From positions 1 to 64,000 of the forward strand of contig CACYTH010000012.1 of the NCBI GenBank assembly GCA_902777325.1: a stretch of 64,000 bases of DNA, given 5' to 3'. The first letter of the stretch is position 1, and every line of letters begins with the position of its first letter. The position numbers were made by a program, and so were the translations under genes. Below, in pieces: positions 9,801 through 21,275 of this stretch. This DNA comes from an uncultured Coriobacteriaceae bacterium. GTDB lineage: Bacteria; Actinomycetota; Coriobacteriia; Coriobacteriales; Atopobiaceae. The notes below the pieces were generated by a model. That model saw nothing but the letters and a program-made list of their open reading frames with translations, did no database searches and had not been told where the DNA came from.

Positions 9801-11457
9801 ACAGGTTGCCGTGATTGCCCAGGTAGAGCACATCGGAAGTCACCATGGACTCGCGCAGCGCGTCAATCGGCGGGTTGGTGACCTGCGCAAAGAGCTCGTT
9901 GAAGTAATCGAAGAAGGAGCGGGGGTGCCGCGAGAGGACCGCCGGGGGCACGTCGGAGCCCATGGAGGCCAGGGGGACCGAGCCGGTGGCGGCCATGGGA
10001 CGCACGACCTCCTCCACGTCGTCGAAGTGGTACCCGTGGCGGGCGAGTCGCTGGGTGAGGCTCACGTCGTCGGTGCTCGGTTCGTCCCGTGGTGGCAGGG
10101 GGAGACTGGCTACGTCGATCGTCTCGGTGTCGAGCCAGCTGCGGAATGGCTTGGCCCGCGCGTACCCGTCGCGCAGCTCGTCGTTCCAGATTACGCGTCC
10201 CTGACCTGGGTCGACCACGAGCATCTCGCCCGGACCCAGGCACCCCGCCTGCAGGATGATGCTCGGGTCGATGTCGATGGCGCCGACCTCGCTCGACAGG
10301 ATGAGGCGGTCGTCACGCGTCACGTAGTAGCGGGCCGGCCGCAGGCCGTTGCGGTCGAGCACCGCGCCCATGCGCACGCCGTCGGAGAAGGCGATGGCTG
10401 CCGGTCCGTCCCAGGGCTCCATGAGCATGGACTGGTAGGCGTCGTAGCAGCGCCGCGCGTCCGAGAGCTGGTCGTTGCGCTCCCAGGGCTCGGGAATCAT
10501 GAGGGTCATGGAGCGGGCGATGTCGCGGCCGTTCATGACCAGGAACTCCAACACGTTGTCGAGGATGGCCGAGTCGGAACCCTCGCGGTTGATGACGGGC
10601 AACACCTTGCGGATGTCCGAACCGAGCACGGGGGAGTAGAGGTGCGGCTCGCGCGCCCGCAGCCAGTTGACGTTGCCGCGCAGCGTGTTGATCTCGCCGT
10701 TGTGGATGAGGTAGCGGTTGGGATGCGCGCGCTCCCAGCTCGGCGTGGTGTTGGTTGAGTAGCGCGAGTGCACGAGGGCGAGCGAGCTCTCCACGGCGGA
10801 GTCGTTGAGGTCGAGGTAGAAGCGGCGCATCTGCGTGGACACCAGCATGCCCTTGTACACGATGGTGCGCGAGCTCATGGAGCAGATGTAGAAGATCTTC
10901 CCCTCGAGCTCGTGGGAGGCGTCGCCGCGCTTCTCGATGGTGCGGCGACACACGTAGAGCTTGCGCTCGAAGTCCTCTCCTGCGTCTGTGTCCTGCGGGC
11001 GGGCGACGAAGGCCTGCAGGATGGTGGGCATACAGGCGCGCGCGGTGGCTCCGAGGTCGTGGTCGTCAACGGGTACCTCGCGCCAGAAGAGCACGGGAAG
11101 CCCCTCGGTGGCGCATCCGTCCTCGAAGATGCGGCGGGCATCGGCCACCCCGCGCTCGTCCTGCGGGCAGAAGAGCATGGCCACGCCGTAGTCTCCCTCG
11201 TCGGGCAGCAGGTGCCCGCACTTCTGCGCCTCCTTGCGGAAGAAGCGGTGCGGCACCTGGAAGAGGATTCCCGCGCCGTCTCCGGTGTTGGGCTCGAGTC
11301 CCTTGCCACCTCGGTGCTCGAGGTTGACGAGCACCGAGAGCGCGTCATCGACCATGCGGTGCGAGCGCTCTCCCTTGAGATGCGCCAAGGCGCCGATGCC
11401 GCACGCGTCATGGTCGAATTCCGGTCGATACAGCCCGCTCGTCGCTCGATCTGCCAT
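6868..11457 (-). CDS. gltB: Glutamate synthase (NADPH) large subunit
   Basis: The alpha subunit (1529 residues) makes two glutamates from glutamine and 2-oxoglutarate. Domain order is canonical: N-terminal class II glutamine amidotransferase with nucleophile cysteine in DHDACGIGAL, central domain, FMN-binding synthase domain (GGRSNTGEGGEDPAR, VSEAGVGTIATGVAKGGA), a 3Fe-4S site (DCHQDTCPVGICTQD), and the C-terminal GXGXG beta-helix domain. The cysteine is 18 residues from Met, so a short propeptide would be removed. It lies 45 nt after the second aspartoacylase-like gene and 3 nt before gltD. With glnN across the divergent region this gives the full GS-GOGAT cycle. Confidence 0.98.
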   Translation of the reverse strand: MADRATSGLYRPEFDHDACGIGALAHLKGERSHRMVDDALSVLVNLEHRGGKGLEPNTGDGAGILFQVPHRFFRKEAQKCGHLLPDEGDYGVAMLFCPQDERGVADARRIFEDGCATEGLPVLFWREVPVDDHDLGATARACMPTILQAFVARPQDTDAGEDFERKLYVCRRTIEKRGDASHELEGKIFYICSMSSRTIVYKGMLVSTQMRRFYLDLNDSAVESSLALVHSRYSTNTTPSWERAHPNRYLIHNGEINTLRGNVNWLRAREPHLYSPVLGSDIRKVLPVINREGSDSAILDNVLEFLVMNGRDIARSMTLMIPEPWERNDQLSDARRCYDAYQSMLMEPWDGPAAIAFSDGVRMGAVLDRNGLRPARYYVTRDDRLILSSEVGAIDIDPSIILQAGCLGPGEMLVVDPGQGRVIWNDELRDGYARAKPFRSWLDTETIDVASLPLPPRDEPSTDDVSLTQRLARHGYHFDDVEEVVRPMAATGSVPLASMGSDVPPAVLSRHPRSFFDYFNELFAQVTNPPIDALRESMVTSDVLYLGNHGNLLEDSRDSCRLLRLSGPILSEEDFARIRGIARVGFRVASFSATYPADSGPDALEHALRELDCSVEAAVRDGANIVIISDRAGEGQVPIPSLLSLGSIHNHLIRTGIRMKTDLIVETGDAVSPHDYATLVGYSASGIHPYLAHECIDDLVARGMLELSAQEARGNYDRAVTAGIVSIMSKMGISTMQGYHSAQIFEIVGLAESLVERCFAGTASRIGGLDLAGAQKEADQRYHEARALAASAAPTQLTSSGITKWRPAGEEHLITPQAIYLLQRACREGDYKLFRSFGEEVHRPDRAVSLRDLLELVPLPSGPVPLDEVEPVSSIVRRFNTGAMSFGSISQEAHECLAIAMNRLGGRSNTGEGGEDPARETPLPSGDLMNSAIKQVASGRFGVTSRYLSSAIEIQIKMAQGAKPGEGGHLPGRKVWPWVARIRHSTPGVGLISPPPHHDIYSIEDLAELIFDLKCANPQARISVKLVSEAGVGTIATGVAKGGAAKILVSGSNGGTGAAPRDSIYHAGLPLELGLAEAQQTLLANGLRSRVVLEADGKLMDGRDVAVAALLGAEEFGFATMPLVALGCLMQRDCHQDTCPVGICTQDERLRCRFAGKPEHVVNFMTFVAESLREQMAALGFRTVDEMVGHPECLRQRVIEGHDKANSCDLSALLYRATPQLAEAIPGADGVRYLPEMAADLHLEQTLDATLFVPHTASAREHMVPVHFHADIDNVNRCVGTMLGSTVTKAHPEGLPEGAITIDCVGSGGQSFGAFLPRGITLNIEGDANDYVGKGLSGGIVSVRPHAAATYKFDENVSIGNVAFYGATGGKGFVNGLAGQRFGVRNSGATLVVEGVGNHGCEYMTGGIAVILGEVGANFAAGMSGGIAYVYDELRTLDGRCNKDMVELLSPTETELEQVRTLIEEHVERTASPRGIKLLYQFAEARRHFVKVVPHEYRLVMERADKEQASGVSREEAIELAFEALRKEA

Positions 11458-11502
11458 GGCTGTCCTCTCCTCCCTTGTCCTTGCCTGCTCTCGCCCGGTG
11501 TA

Positions 11503-12504
11503 CTACGCCAGGGGAGGGGTCACCTCGTCTGCGTCGTCCGGTACGATCTGGAATGCCAGCGTCCGCTCGTTGACCAGCGGTGTCCGAGCGTGATAGAAGA
11601 CCACTCCGTTACAGGGCGCCACCACTCGTGCCGTCACGTGGCCGCAGAGCAGGTCTCTGATCGTGGCCAGCAGCTGTCCCTTCCCCACGACATCGCCCAC
11701 GCGCACCACCGGACAGCACACACCGCCCACGGGCACGTGCACGGGTACCAGCGCGCGCTCGGCCAGCTCGAAGGAGCGGCTCCCACCGTGGAAGCGTTTG
11801 CACGTCAGGCCGCGCGCACCCATGAACCGCAGCAGCGAGCGCACCGCCTCGCTCGCGATGCCCTCGTCGGCCACCGTCGTCTTGCGCGTGTAGAAGCTGT
11901 AGGCCTCCGTTCCGCACCGGCGCCAGTTGTAGTGCAGCGTCGTCGTGTCGAACGAACCGGGCTCGTAGTGGGTCACGTACGGAAGACAGAAGTCCGATCC
12001 GTGGTTGCCCCGCTCGCCCGGCCCCTGCATCACCCGCACGTGGGGGATGAAGTCACCCTCGAGGTAGAAGCTGCTCAGGTGGACGCCGTACACGAAGCCA
12101 CGTACCTGCTCGAAGAGCCCTGCGGCGATGCGCTGTGTCGTCTCGCCACCAGGCGAGCCTGGGAACGACCGGTTGATATCGGTCTTGTCGAGTGGCCAGA
12201 ACCGGCGCCCGATGCCCATCGAGGTTGGGTTCGCGCAGGGGATGACGCGTATGAGCCGTCCGGGCACCAGCGCCTTCGAGCGCTCCATCCGCTCGAGCTG
12301 CTCCACGAGCAAGGCGCAGACGAGCGTCTGGAGGATCTCGTCACCCCGGATGCCTGCCACCACGCAGAGCGAGCGTTCGAGGGTGCTTGCGTCGCCTCCC
12401 TTGCCCAACGCCTTGCCCCTCGCGTCGATTCCAAACGTGAAGGCGCGCACATCGAGCGGGTCGCGGTAGGGAAGCTCGAGCGACAGGATGTGCTCCTCTA
12501 GCAT
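11503..12504 (-). CDS. Aspartoacylase/succinylglutamate desuccinylase-like protein, altered zinc motif
   Basis: A 333-residue member of the AspA/AstE (M14-like) family. The ATG at 12504 overlaps the preceding paralogue by 7 nt; longer upstream reading is not protein-like. The family's HGDE zinc motif reads VAGIRGDEI here (codon CGG), so the first zinc-ligand His is Arg, while the third-ligand region keeps His in GVHLSS. A C-terminal beta-domain (VGDVVGKGQLLATI) is present as in deacylases. Loss of the His argues against ordinary zinc hydrolysis; it may be a non-catalytic partner of the neighbouring protein or have another activity. Substrate unknown. Position at the head of the GOGAT operon suggests a role with N-acyl amino acids, which is inference. 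Confidence 0.8.
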   Translation of the reverse strand: MLEEHILSLELPYRDPLDVRAFTFGIDARGKALGKGGDASTLERSLCVVAGIRGDEILQTLVCALLVEQLERMERSKALVPGRLIRVIPCANPTSMGIGRRFWPLDKTDINRSFPGSPGGETTQRIAAGLFEQVRGFVYGVHLSSFYLEGDFIPHVRVMQGPGERGNHGSDFCLPYVTHYEPGSFDTTTLHYNWRRCGTEAYSFYTRKTTVADEGIASEAVRSLLRFMGARGLTCKRFHGGSRSFELAERALVPVHVPVGGVCCPVVRVGDVVGKGQLLATIRDLLCGHVTARVVAPCNGVVFYHARTPLVNERTLAFQIVPDDADEVTPPLA

Positions 12505-13448
12505 GATGCGCCTCCCAACACGCGGGCGATGAGGTTGCCGGGATAGACGAGGGGATACTCGCGCAGGGTGAAGAGCAGTCCGTCCACCGGCGAGCGCAAC
12601 TCCTGCAGCACCGTCGCCGATCCGCAGTCGAAGATGCGTCCGACAACCTGCCCCTGCCTGACCTCCCTGCCAAACGAGATGCACGGCACGAACATCCCCG
12701 CCACCTCGGCGTGCAGGTAGCCCACCATGTCGTCGGTGCCCACCAGCGGAGAGCGGACCAGTGGCAGCGGTCCCGTCCATACGCCCGCCTGCACCAGCAC
12801 CGACAGGATGCCGATGGCGAGCTGCTCGCCCACTTCGGGGGTGATCCGCATGCCGGCGCCCGCCTTCACCACCAGCGTGGGAACCCCGAGCCTGTTCATG
12901 CTGTAGGCGAAGGTCCCCTTGAGCACGACGGCGCTCTCGTGAACCCAGACATAGTCGACGTTGGCCTGTTGTGCGAGGGGCAGGAGACGTTCCGCTGACT
13001 CCTCGTTGACGCGGATCTGCGGGAGCTCCCGCAGGAAGATGCTGCTGGCGTGCAGATCGAAGGCCACCTGGGCCCCACGTACGTCCTCGACGAGGTCAGC
13101 CGCCATCGCCTCGAAGGGCGAGGCGTCGTGGCTGCCGGGGAAGATGCGGTCCATGTCGAGGTCGAACTGCGGGATGCCGCGCTCGATGGCACCCATGCCC
13201 ATGGGGTTGACGGCGGGGTACACGTCGATCACGCCCGCGAGGTTCTGGGATTGGCTCTGCAGGCGGCGGACCAGCTCATAGATGACGTATTGCCCCTCGA
13301 GCTCGTCCCCATGCATTCCCGTGATCACGCAGGCACGGGGCAGGTAGGACACCTCTGCCTCGTCGAGACCGATGGGCATGAAGCGGTGCTTGACGATGCG
13401 CAGGCGCTCGCCAGTGGGGAGCTCGCGGACCGACACATCTCTCAGCAT
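12498..13448 (-). CDS. Aspartoacylase/succinylglutamate desuccinylase-like protein
   Basis: A 316-residue paralogue of the next gene. It keeps the zinc ligands His46 and Glu49 in GMHGDE and His133 in DLHASS, and the DMDRIFPGS segment typical of the family. At the place where relatives usually have V-E-x-G with the catalytic Glu, it reads TLVVKAGAGMRIT, a Lys from one base change (AAG for GAG), so even this copy may not hydrolyse amides normally. It is the first gene of the minus-strand operon, facing glnN. Family members remove N-acetyl or N-succinyl groups from acidic amino acids; the substrate here is not known. A start at 13448 is supported by the preceding GGAGGAGGGG stretch. Confidence 0.82.
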   Translation of the reverse strand: MLRDVSVRELPTGERLRIVKHRFMPIGLDEAEVSYLPRACVITGMHGDELEGQYVIYELVRRLQSQSQNLAGVIDVYPAVNPMGMGAIERGIPQFDLDMDRIFPGSHDASPFEAMAADLVEDVRGAQVAFDLHASSIFLRELPQIRVNEESAERLLPLAQQANVDYVWVHESAVVLKGTFAYSMNRLGVPTLVVKAGAGMRITPEVGEQLAIGILSVLVQAGVWTGPLPLVRSPLVGTDDMVGYLHAEVAGMFVPCISFGREVRQGQVVGRIFDCGSATVLQELRSPVDGLLFTLREYPLVYPGNLIARVLGGASC

Positions 13449-13525
13449 GGAACACCCCTCCTCCTCATGACAACGAGAGCCTCGTCGACATGGTAGGGAG
13501 AGACGGTATCGGCTCCGTATCCCTT

Positions 13526-13556
13526 CTATGTCGGATTGATTGAGCCACTATGTCGG
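13526..13556. repeat. Paired 9-bp direct repeats, possible regulator site
   Basis: CTATGTCGG occurs at 13526-13534 and 13548-13556. The spacing places both copies on the same side of the helix, close to the start of the GOGAT operon at 13448. A role as a nitrogen-regulator binding site is inferred from position only. Confidence 0.4.
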
Positions 13557-13797
13557 CTAGGTTTTGCCAAGGTGTCGTACAGAATTCTTGCGCATGGCAG
13601 GCGTGTTAACGAAACCCTTGAAAACAAATGAGCAGGTAAACGCTTCAAAAGACAAATCTGTGTCCCATGGCTGCCGCAACTTGGACGAAACGAGAAGGCA
13701 GCAAGACGCATACATCCCGGCGCAAAAGCGCGAAACAGACGGGCGATAAGGTCTCTTCCCATGGGGCTGTCCAAATCCACTTTATCCATAGTGGACG

Positions 13798-13836
13798 CCA
13801 TGGCGGCGTCCGCGGGCAGCAAGGACGCCGCCATGG
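13798..13836 (+). other. Perfect 14-bp hairpin in the glnN leader
   Basis: CCATGGCGGCGTCC pairs exactly with GGACGCCGCCATGG around an 11-nt loop. It ends 24 nt before the GAGAGGAG Shine-Dalgarno of glnN and has no U-run, so it is not a classic terminator. It could stabilise the leader or form part of a leader RNA controlling glnN. Confidence 0.55.
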
Positions 13837-13877
13837 GCTGCATGAAACTGCGCTCAATCCTTAAGAGAGGAGACATC

Positions 13878-15968
13878 ATGGCCATTGACAAAGTGAGTGC
13901 CGAGTGGGGCGAGTTGCTCTTTGACGACCGGGACATGCAGGAGCGTCTGCCCAAGCCCACCTACAAAGAGCTCAGGCGCGTCATCGACGAGGGAGCACCC
14001 CTCGATCTGGGCATCGCCAACGAGGTCGCCCACGCAATGAAGGAGTGGGCGCTCGAGAAGGGCGCCACGCACTTCACGCATTGGTTCCAGCCGCTGTCGG
14101 GCATCACGAGCGAGAAGCACGATGGGTTCCTCACCCCCAACGGTGATGGCACCATCCTCATGGCCTTCTCCGGCAAGGAGCTGGTACGTGGCGAGCCCGA
14201 CGCCTCGAGCTTCCCCTCCGGCGGCCTGCGCGCTACCTTCGAGGCCCGCGGCTACACCGTGTGGGATCCAATGAGTCCCGCCTTCATCAAGGACGAGGTG
14301 CTCTGCATCCCCACCGCCTTTATTTCCTACACCGGTGAGGCGCTCGACAAGAAGACGCCACTTCTGCGCAGCCAAAACGCGTTGGAGAAGCAGGCCAAAC
14401 GCGTGCTCGCCCTCTTTGGCAGGGCACCTCGGCGCGTCTTCACGACCATTGGTCCGGAGCAGGAGTATTTCCTCATCAAGGAGGAGGACTACAAGGCCCG
14501 TCCTGACCTCATCCTCACGGGTCGCACCCTCTTTGGCGCGCCTCCTGCAAAGGGTCAAGAGCTCGAGGAGCACTACTTCGGTGCTATCCGCCCCACGGTG
14601 AGCGAGTATATGAAGGAGCTCGATGACGAGCTCTGGAAGCTGGGTATCCCAGCCAAGACCAAGCACAATGAGGTTGCACCCTGCCAGCACGAGCTGGCAC
14701 CGGTCTTCGAGGCAGGGTCGACGGCAGTCGACGACAACCTGCTGACCATGGAAAAGATGAAGCTGCTGGCCAGCCATCACGGCCTGGTGTGCCTACAGCA
14801 CGAGAAGCCCTTCGAGTACGTTAACGGTTCGGGAAAGCACAACAACTGGTCGATTAGCGCCGATGATACCAACTTGCTGGAGCCTGGACCCGACCCCGAG
14901 CACAACCTGCAGTTTCTTGTGTTCCTTGCCTGCTTGGTCGCTGCCGTGGACGAGCATGCCGATCTGCTGCGCATGAGCGTGGCGTCCGCAGGCAACGACC
15001 ATCGCCTGGGGGCCAATGAGGCACCGCCTGCGGTCGTGTCGGTCTTTCTGGGTGATGCGCTCTCGCCCGTTGTGGAGGCCCTCATCCACAAAGAACACGT
15101 CGATGTCGCAAGCCAGGAGATGATGGACCTGGGCATCCCGCAGCTGCCTGCCATCCTGCGCGATAATACCGACCGTAACCGCACCTCCCCCTTCGCCTTC
15201 ACAGGCAACAAGTTCGAGTTCCGCATGTGCGGATCGCAGCAGAACCTCTCTGATCCCAACGTGGTACTCAACACGGCCGTGGCCGAGCAGTGCGAGCGCT
15301 TTTGCGACTATGTGGCAGATCGCAGCAGCGAGGACTTCGTGACTGTGGCCATGCGCTTCGTGCGCCACACCTTCCGCGACCACCAGCGCATCATCTTCGA
15401 TGGCAACGGCTACTCCGACGAGTGGGCTGCTGAGGCCGAGCGTCGTGGCTTGCCGAACCTCAAGACGACTCCGGATGCCCTTGGCGCCCTCATGGATCCC
15501 GACAACATCGCACTATTTGAGAACTACGGTGTCCTCTCCGAGGCGGAGCTGCACGCCCGTTACGTCGCCAAGGCCGAGCAGTATGCCAAGCTGATCAACA
15601 TCGAGGCAAACACGATGTCGTACATGGCGCGCCACATGTATCTACCGGCGCTCATGAGCTACTCCGGCGACCTTGCGAACAGCGTTGCCATCAAGGCGGA
15701 GCTTGGTGTCGCCTCACGGGCCGAGAAGGACATCGTCGAGCGGCTCACCAACGGCATCGACACCATCTACGACCTCACCTCACAGCTTGAGCAGCTGGCG
15801 GCTCACGCCAACAGGAAGACTAACCCCTCCGAACAGGATGCCCTTTGTCGCGATGAGGTCATCCCTGCAATGGAGGCGCTGCGCGCGGAGGTCGATGCCA
15901 TGGAACGTCTCTGCGGAGAGGATTACTGGCCTGTTCCGAGCTATAACCAGATGCTCTTTTACGTTTAG
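13878..15968 (+). CDS. glnN: Glutamine synthetase, type III
   Basis: ATP-dependent ligation of ammonia to glutamate. At 696 residues it has the length of the GSIII group (about 700, versus about 450 for GSI). Recognisable GSIII motifs are [45 protein letters not shown], and [20 protein letters not shown]. The start is the ATG at 13878 behind GAGAGGAGACATC; the frame extends upstream through the leader hairpin, which is not coding. It is followed by a strong terminator and so is likely monocistronic. It faces the GOGAT operon across the shared control region, which fits joint nitrogen control. Confidence 0.97.
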   Translation: MAIDKVSAEWGELLFDDRDMQERLPKPTYKELRRVIDEGAPLDLGIANEVAHAMKEWALEKGATHFTHWFQPLSGITSEKHDGFLTPNGDGTILMAFSGKELVRGEPDASSFPSGGLRATFEARGYTVWDPMSPAFIKDEVLCIPTAFISYTGEALDKKTPLLRSQNALEKQAKRVLALFGRAPRRVFTTIGPEQEYFLIKEEDYKARPDLILTGRTLFGAPPAKGQELEEHYFGAIRPTVSEYMKELDDELWKLGIPAKTKHNEVAPCQHELAPVFEAGSTAVDDNLLTMEKMKLLASHHGLVCLQHEKPFEYVNGSGKHNNWSISADDTNLLEPGPDPEHNLQFLVFLACLVAAVDEHADLLRMSVASAGNDHRLGANEAPPAVVSVFLGDALSPVVEALIHKEHVDVASQEMMDLGIPQLPAILRDNTDRNRTSPFAFTGNKFEFRMCGSQQNLSDPNVVLNTAVAEQCERFCDYVADRSSEDFVTVAMRFVRHTFRDHQRIIFDGNGYSDEWAAEAERRGLPNLKTTPDALGALMDPDNIALFENYGVLSEAELHARYVAKAEQYAKLINIEANTMSYMARHMYLPALMSYSGDLANSVAIKAELGVASRAEKDIVERLTNGIDTIYDLTSQLEQLAAHANRKTNPSEQDALCRDEVIPAMEALRAEVDAMERLCGEDYWPVPSYNQMLFYV

Positions 15969-15988
15969 AGGCTGAGCCATATCCCCCT

Positions 15989-16022
15989 ACGTGGCGCAGC
16001 CTTGGCTGCGCCACGTTTTTCT
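15989..16022 (+). terminator. Intrinsic terminator after glnN
   Basis: Arms ACGTGGCGCAG (15989-15999) and CTGCGCCACGT (16006-16016) pair perfectly and are followed by a T-run (CGTTTTTCT). Confidence 0.93.
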
Positions 16023-16089
16023 ATGCGTCGTCTTCTCACCACATTGGTGGCTGTTCCTGATACCCCTATCAGATGGAGGCTAGATTTCT

Positions 16090-17673
16090 ATGTGCTCAAT
16101 CATGAGTTACTGTAGCGAGGAGGTTGAGCTCGATGCCTTTATGGAGGGCTTTGAGCGTACGGTCTCGCGAGGGCCGGACAGTTCACGCGTCATCGATACG
16201 GGTCATGGCCTTATGGGCTTTCATCGGCTCTCGATCATGGGACTCACGCCCGAGGGTATGCAGCCATTCGAGCTCGATGGTAGCTTTGCTGTCTGCAACG
16301 GAGAGCTCTATGGGTTCGAGCGCATCCGCGAGGACCTACGCGAGAGAGGCTATCGGTTTGAGAGCGACAGCGATTGCGAAATCATCCTTCCGCTCTATCG
16401 CGAGTACGGTACGAGCTTCTTTGCCACGCTTGATGCCGAGTTTGCCTGCATCATCTATGACGGCGAGGCTCAAGGCTTTATAGCCGCACGAGATCCTATT
16501 GGCATCCGGCCGCTCTACTATGGCTACGACGACCACGGCGCAATCGTCTTTGCGAGCGAGCCCAAGAACCTCGTCGGTCTCGTGCGCGAAATCAGGCCAT
16601 TCCCTCCCGGACATTACTACCAGGACGGGCGCTTCGTGTGCTACTGCAACATCGCAAAGGTCGACGCCACCTGCGCCGATGACCTTGAGACCGCTTGCGA
16701 CAACATTCGCAAGAAGCTCACCCGAGCCGTGAGCAAGCGCCTCGTGTCCGACACCAAGGTGGGGTTTCTGCTTTCGGGAGGGCTGGATTCGTCGCTCGTC
16801 TGCGCCATTGCCGCACAGGAGCTTGACGTGCCTATCGAGACCTTCGCGATAGGCATGGAGGAGGATCCCATCGACCTCAAGTACGCGCGCGAGACCGCTG
16901 GGTACATTGGGAGCCACCACACCGAGATTCTGATGACTCCCTCCGACGTCATCTCCTCGCTGGAGGATGTCGTGGTGCTTCTGGGTACTTACGACATCAC
17001 TACCATTCGTGCGAGTATCGGAATGTACCTGGTGTGCAAGGCCATCCACGAGCGCACCGACATCCGCGTACTGCTCACTGGCGAAATCTCTGACGAGCTT
17101 TTTGGCTACAAGTACACCGACTTTGCGCCTTCGGCCGCCGCGTTTCAGGAGGAAGCACAGAAGCGCCTACGTGAGCTGCACATGTACGACGTGCTTCGTG
17201 CCGACCGCTGTATCTCGGTGAACTCGCTTGAGGCGCGCGTTCCCTTTGGCGATCTTGACTTTGTGCACTACGTGATGTCGCTCGACCCGCAGATGAAGCT
17301 CAACACCTACGGCAAGGGCAAATACCTGCTCCGTCATGCGTTTGAGGGCACGGGTCTTTTGCCCGATGGTATCCTCTGGCGTGAGAAGGCGGCCTTTTCT
17401 GACGCGGTCGGTCACTCGATGGTGGACTATCTTAAGGAATATGCAGAGAGCTGCTATTCGGACGAGGAGTTTGAGCAGAGGCGCCAGCGCTACGACTTTG
17501 TGCAGCCTTTTACCAAGGAGTCGCTCCTCTATCGCGAGATCTTTGAGCGGTACTACCCAGGCCAGGCGCCGATGGTGGCGGGATTTTGGATGCCCAACAC
17601 GTCATGGGAGGGCTGCGATGTGGACGACCCCTCCGCTCGCGTGCTCTCAAACTATGGCGACAGCGGGAAGTAG
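16090..17673 (+). CDS. asnB: Asparagine synthetase (glutamine-hydrolysing)
   Basis: Makes asparagine from aspartate, glutamine and ATP. The N-terminal class II amidotransferase starts MCSIMS, so Cys2 becomes the N-terminal nucleophile after Met removal; RLSIMG, NGELYG and the RDPIGIRPLYYG segment follow. The C-terminal synthetase has the PP-loop SGGLDSS. Length 527 is normal for AsnB. A GGAGG lies upstream of the ATG. It stands after the glnN terminator and consumes its product glutamine. The last about 90 residues are a lineage-variable tail. Confidence 0.96.
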   Translation: MCSIMSYCSEEVELDAFMEGFERTVSRGPDSSRVIDTGHGLMGFHRLSIMGLTPEGMQPFELDGSFAVCNGELYGFERIREDLRERGYRFESDSDCEIILPLYREYGTSFFATLDAEFACIIYDGEAQGFIAARDPIGIRPLYYGYDDHGAIVFASEPKNLVGLVREIRPFPPGHYYQDGRFVCYCNIAKVDATCADDLETACDNIRKKLTRAVSKRLVSDTKVGFLLSGGLDSSLVCAIAAQELDVPIETFAIGMEEDPIDLKYARETAGYIGSHHTEILMTPSDVISSLEDVVVLLGTYDITTIRASIGMYLVCKAIHERTDIRVLLTGEISDELFGYKYTDFAPSAAAFQEEAQKRLRELHMYDVLRADRCISVNSLEARVPFGDLDFVHYVMSLDPQMKLNTYGKGKYLLRHAFEGTGLLPDGILWREKAAFSDAVGHSMVDYLKEYAESCYSDEEFEQRRQRYDFVQPFTKESLLYREIFERYYPGQAPMVAGFWMPNTSWEGCDVDDPSARVLSNYGDSGK

Positions 17674-17889
17674 CTGATGCCTCTGCTTGGCTAGCGTGGC
17701 TTGGGCGTGTGCCACATGCATGGCGGCTTTGCAAGGGGGACGGCCGGGACAGGCCTCTCACGTCTGATACTTGATACAGAGAGCCAAAGATTAGCCCCGC
17801 TAATTAAGGCTATCGAAACGTGAGATTGTTCCTGCACAGAACTGGCGCGAGAATGGTTTCAATGGCGCACCGAGAGAGAGGACCGACCA

Positions 17890-20549
<2,660 letters not shown>

Positions 20550-20584
20550 AGGCGCGGCGTCGCATCATCGGGATGGAGGGCCTG

Positions 20585-21163
20585 ATGGCTATCGATGTTG
20601 AGCAACTGATCATGGAGGCGCTGCTCAAGCTCGTGGAGCAGGAGGGCGAGCAGCTCAAGCGGATCACGGTAAAGCGGCTGCTCGAGCGTACGGGCGTGGC
20701 TCGGCAGACCTTCTACAACCACTTTCTCGACAAGGACGACCTGATCTGTCGCACCTACGACAAGCTCATAATCACCGAGTTCGAGGGCGAGGACGAGGGG
20801 TTCGACTTCGGCACGTCGCTTTTGGTGTCGTACGAGCGCATGCGCGCGCACGGCACCTTTATGAGGCAGGCCTGCGCCATGAGCGGCCAGAACTGCCTGC
20901 GCGACCACCTCTTCGAGCACTCGCGTGCCTTCGACCTTGCCTGGCACCAGCGGCTGTGGGGAGACGAGCCCATGCCCGAGGCCCTGCGCTTTGCCACCGA
21001 GTACCACGCGGACGCCTCGACCTCGATGGCCCTCTCGTGGATACTCTCGGGCTTCCCGGTTCCCGCGGAGGAGCTGGTAGACCTGACGGTGCGCATGCGG
21101 GCGCTGGGCATGGACCACCTGTTTGCCGACGCGTCGGGCAGTGGGAATCCCTACGTGCGGTAG
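20585..21163 (+). CDS. TetR/AcrR family transcriptional regulator
   Basis: A 192-residue repressor-type protein. The N-terminal helix-turn-helix reads ITVKRLLERTGVARQTFYNH followed by FLDKDDL, the usual TetR spacing; the C-terminal ligand domain is all-helical and not assignable. The ATG at 20585 has GGAGGG upstream; an in-frame ATG at 20573 overlaps that site. It lies 35 nt after a GH1 gene on the same strand and just before a palindrome (GTCCACTTGTGGAC) and the amidohydrolase gene, so it may control either neighbour. Effector unknown. Confidence 0.87.
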   Translation: MAIDVEQLIMEALLKLVEQEGEQLKRITVKRLLERTGVARQTFYNHFLDKDDLICRTYDKLIITEFEGEDEGFDFGTSLLVSYERMRAHGTFMRQACAMSGQNCLRDHLFEHSRAFDLAWHQRLWGDEPMPEALRFATEYHADASTSMALSWILSGFPVPAEELVDLTVRMRALGMDHLFADASGSGNPYVR

Positions 21164-21179
21164 ACGTTCGCAGGCTTCT

Positions 21180-21193
21180 GTCCACTTGTGGAC
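21180..21193. promoter_or_regulatory. 14-bp palindrome, candidate TetR operator
   Basis: GTCCAC-TT-GTGGAC is an exact dyad in the gap between the TetR gene and the amidohydrolase gene. Position after a TetR gene and ahead of a new transcription unit suggests an operator; no experiment or known consensus supports this. Confidence 0.4.
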
Positions 21194-21275
21194 GCAGGCC
21201 GCATTTGATGCTTTGCCGTTGGGCCAACGCGGGCGCATACTTTTGCTGAGCACCCATCTAGAGACGGGGGAAGTC

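Larger units (their letters stand above)
13449..13877. promoter_or_regulatory. Divergent control region between the GOGAT operon and glnN
   Basis: This 429-nt gap must hold both promoters. It contains a 9-bp direct repeat CTATGTCGG at 13526-13534 and 13548-13556, start-to-start 22 bp apart (about two helical turns), which is the spacing of two regulator molecules on one DNA face. On the glnN side there is a perfect 14-bp hairpin (13798-13811 / 13823-13836) shortly before the Shine-Dalgarno, and further pairing is possible between the two CCCATGG copies near 13664 and 13769. No clear -10/-35 pair was assigned. The region probably senses nitrogen status, but no known GlnR, AmtR or riboswitch consensus was recognised. 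Confidence 0.5.
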
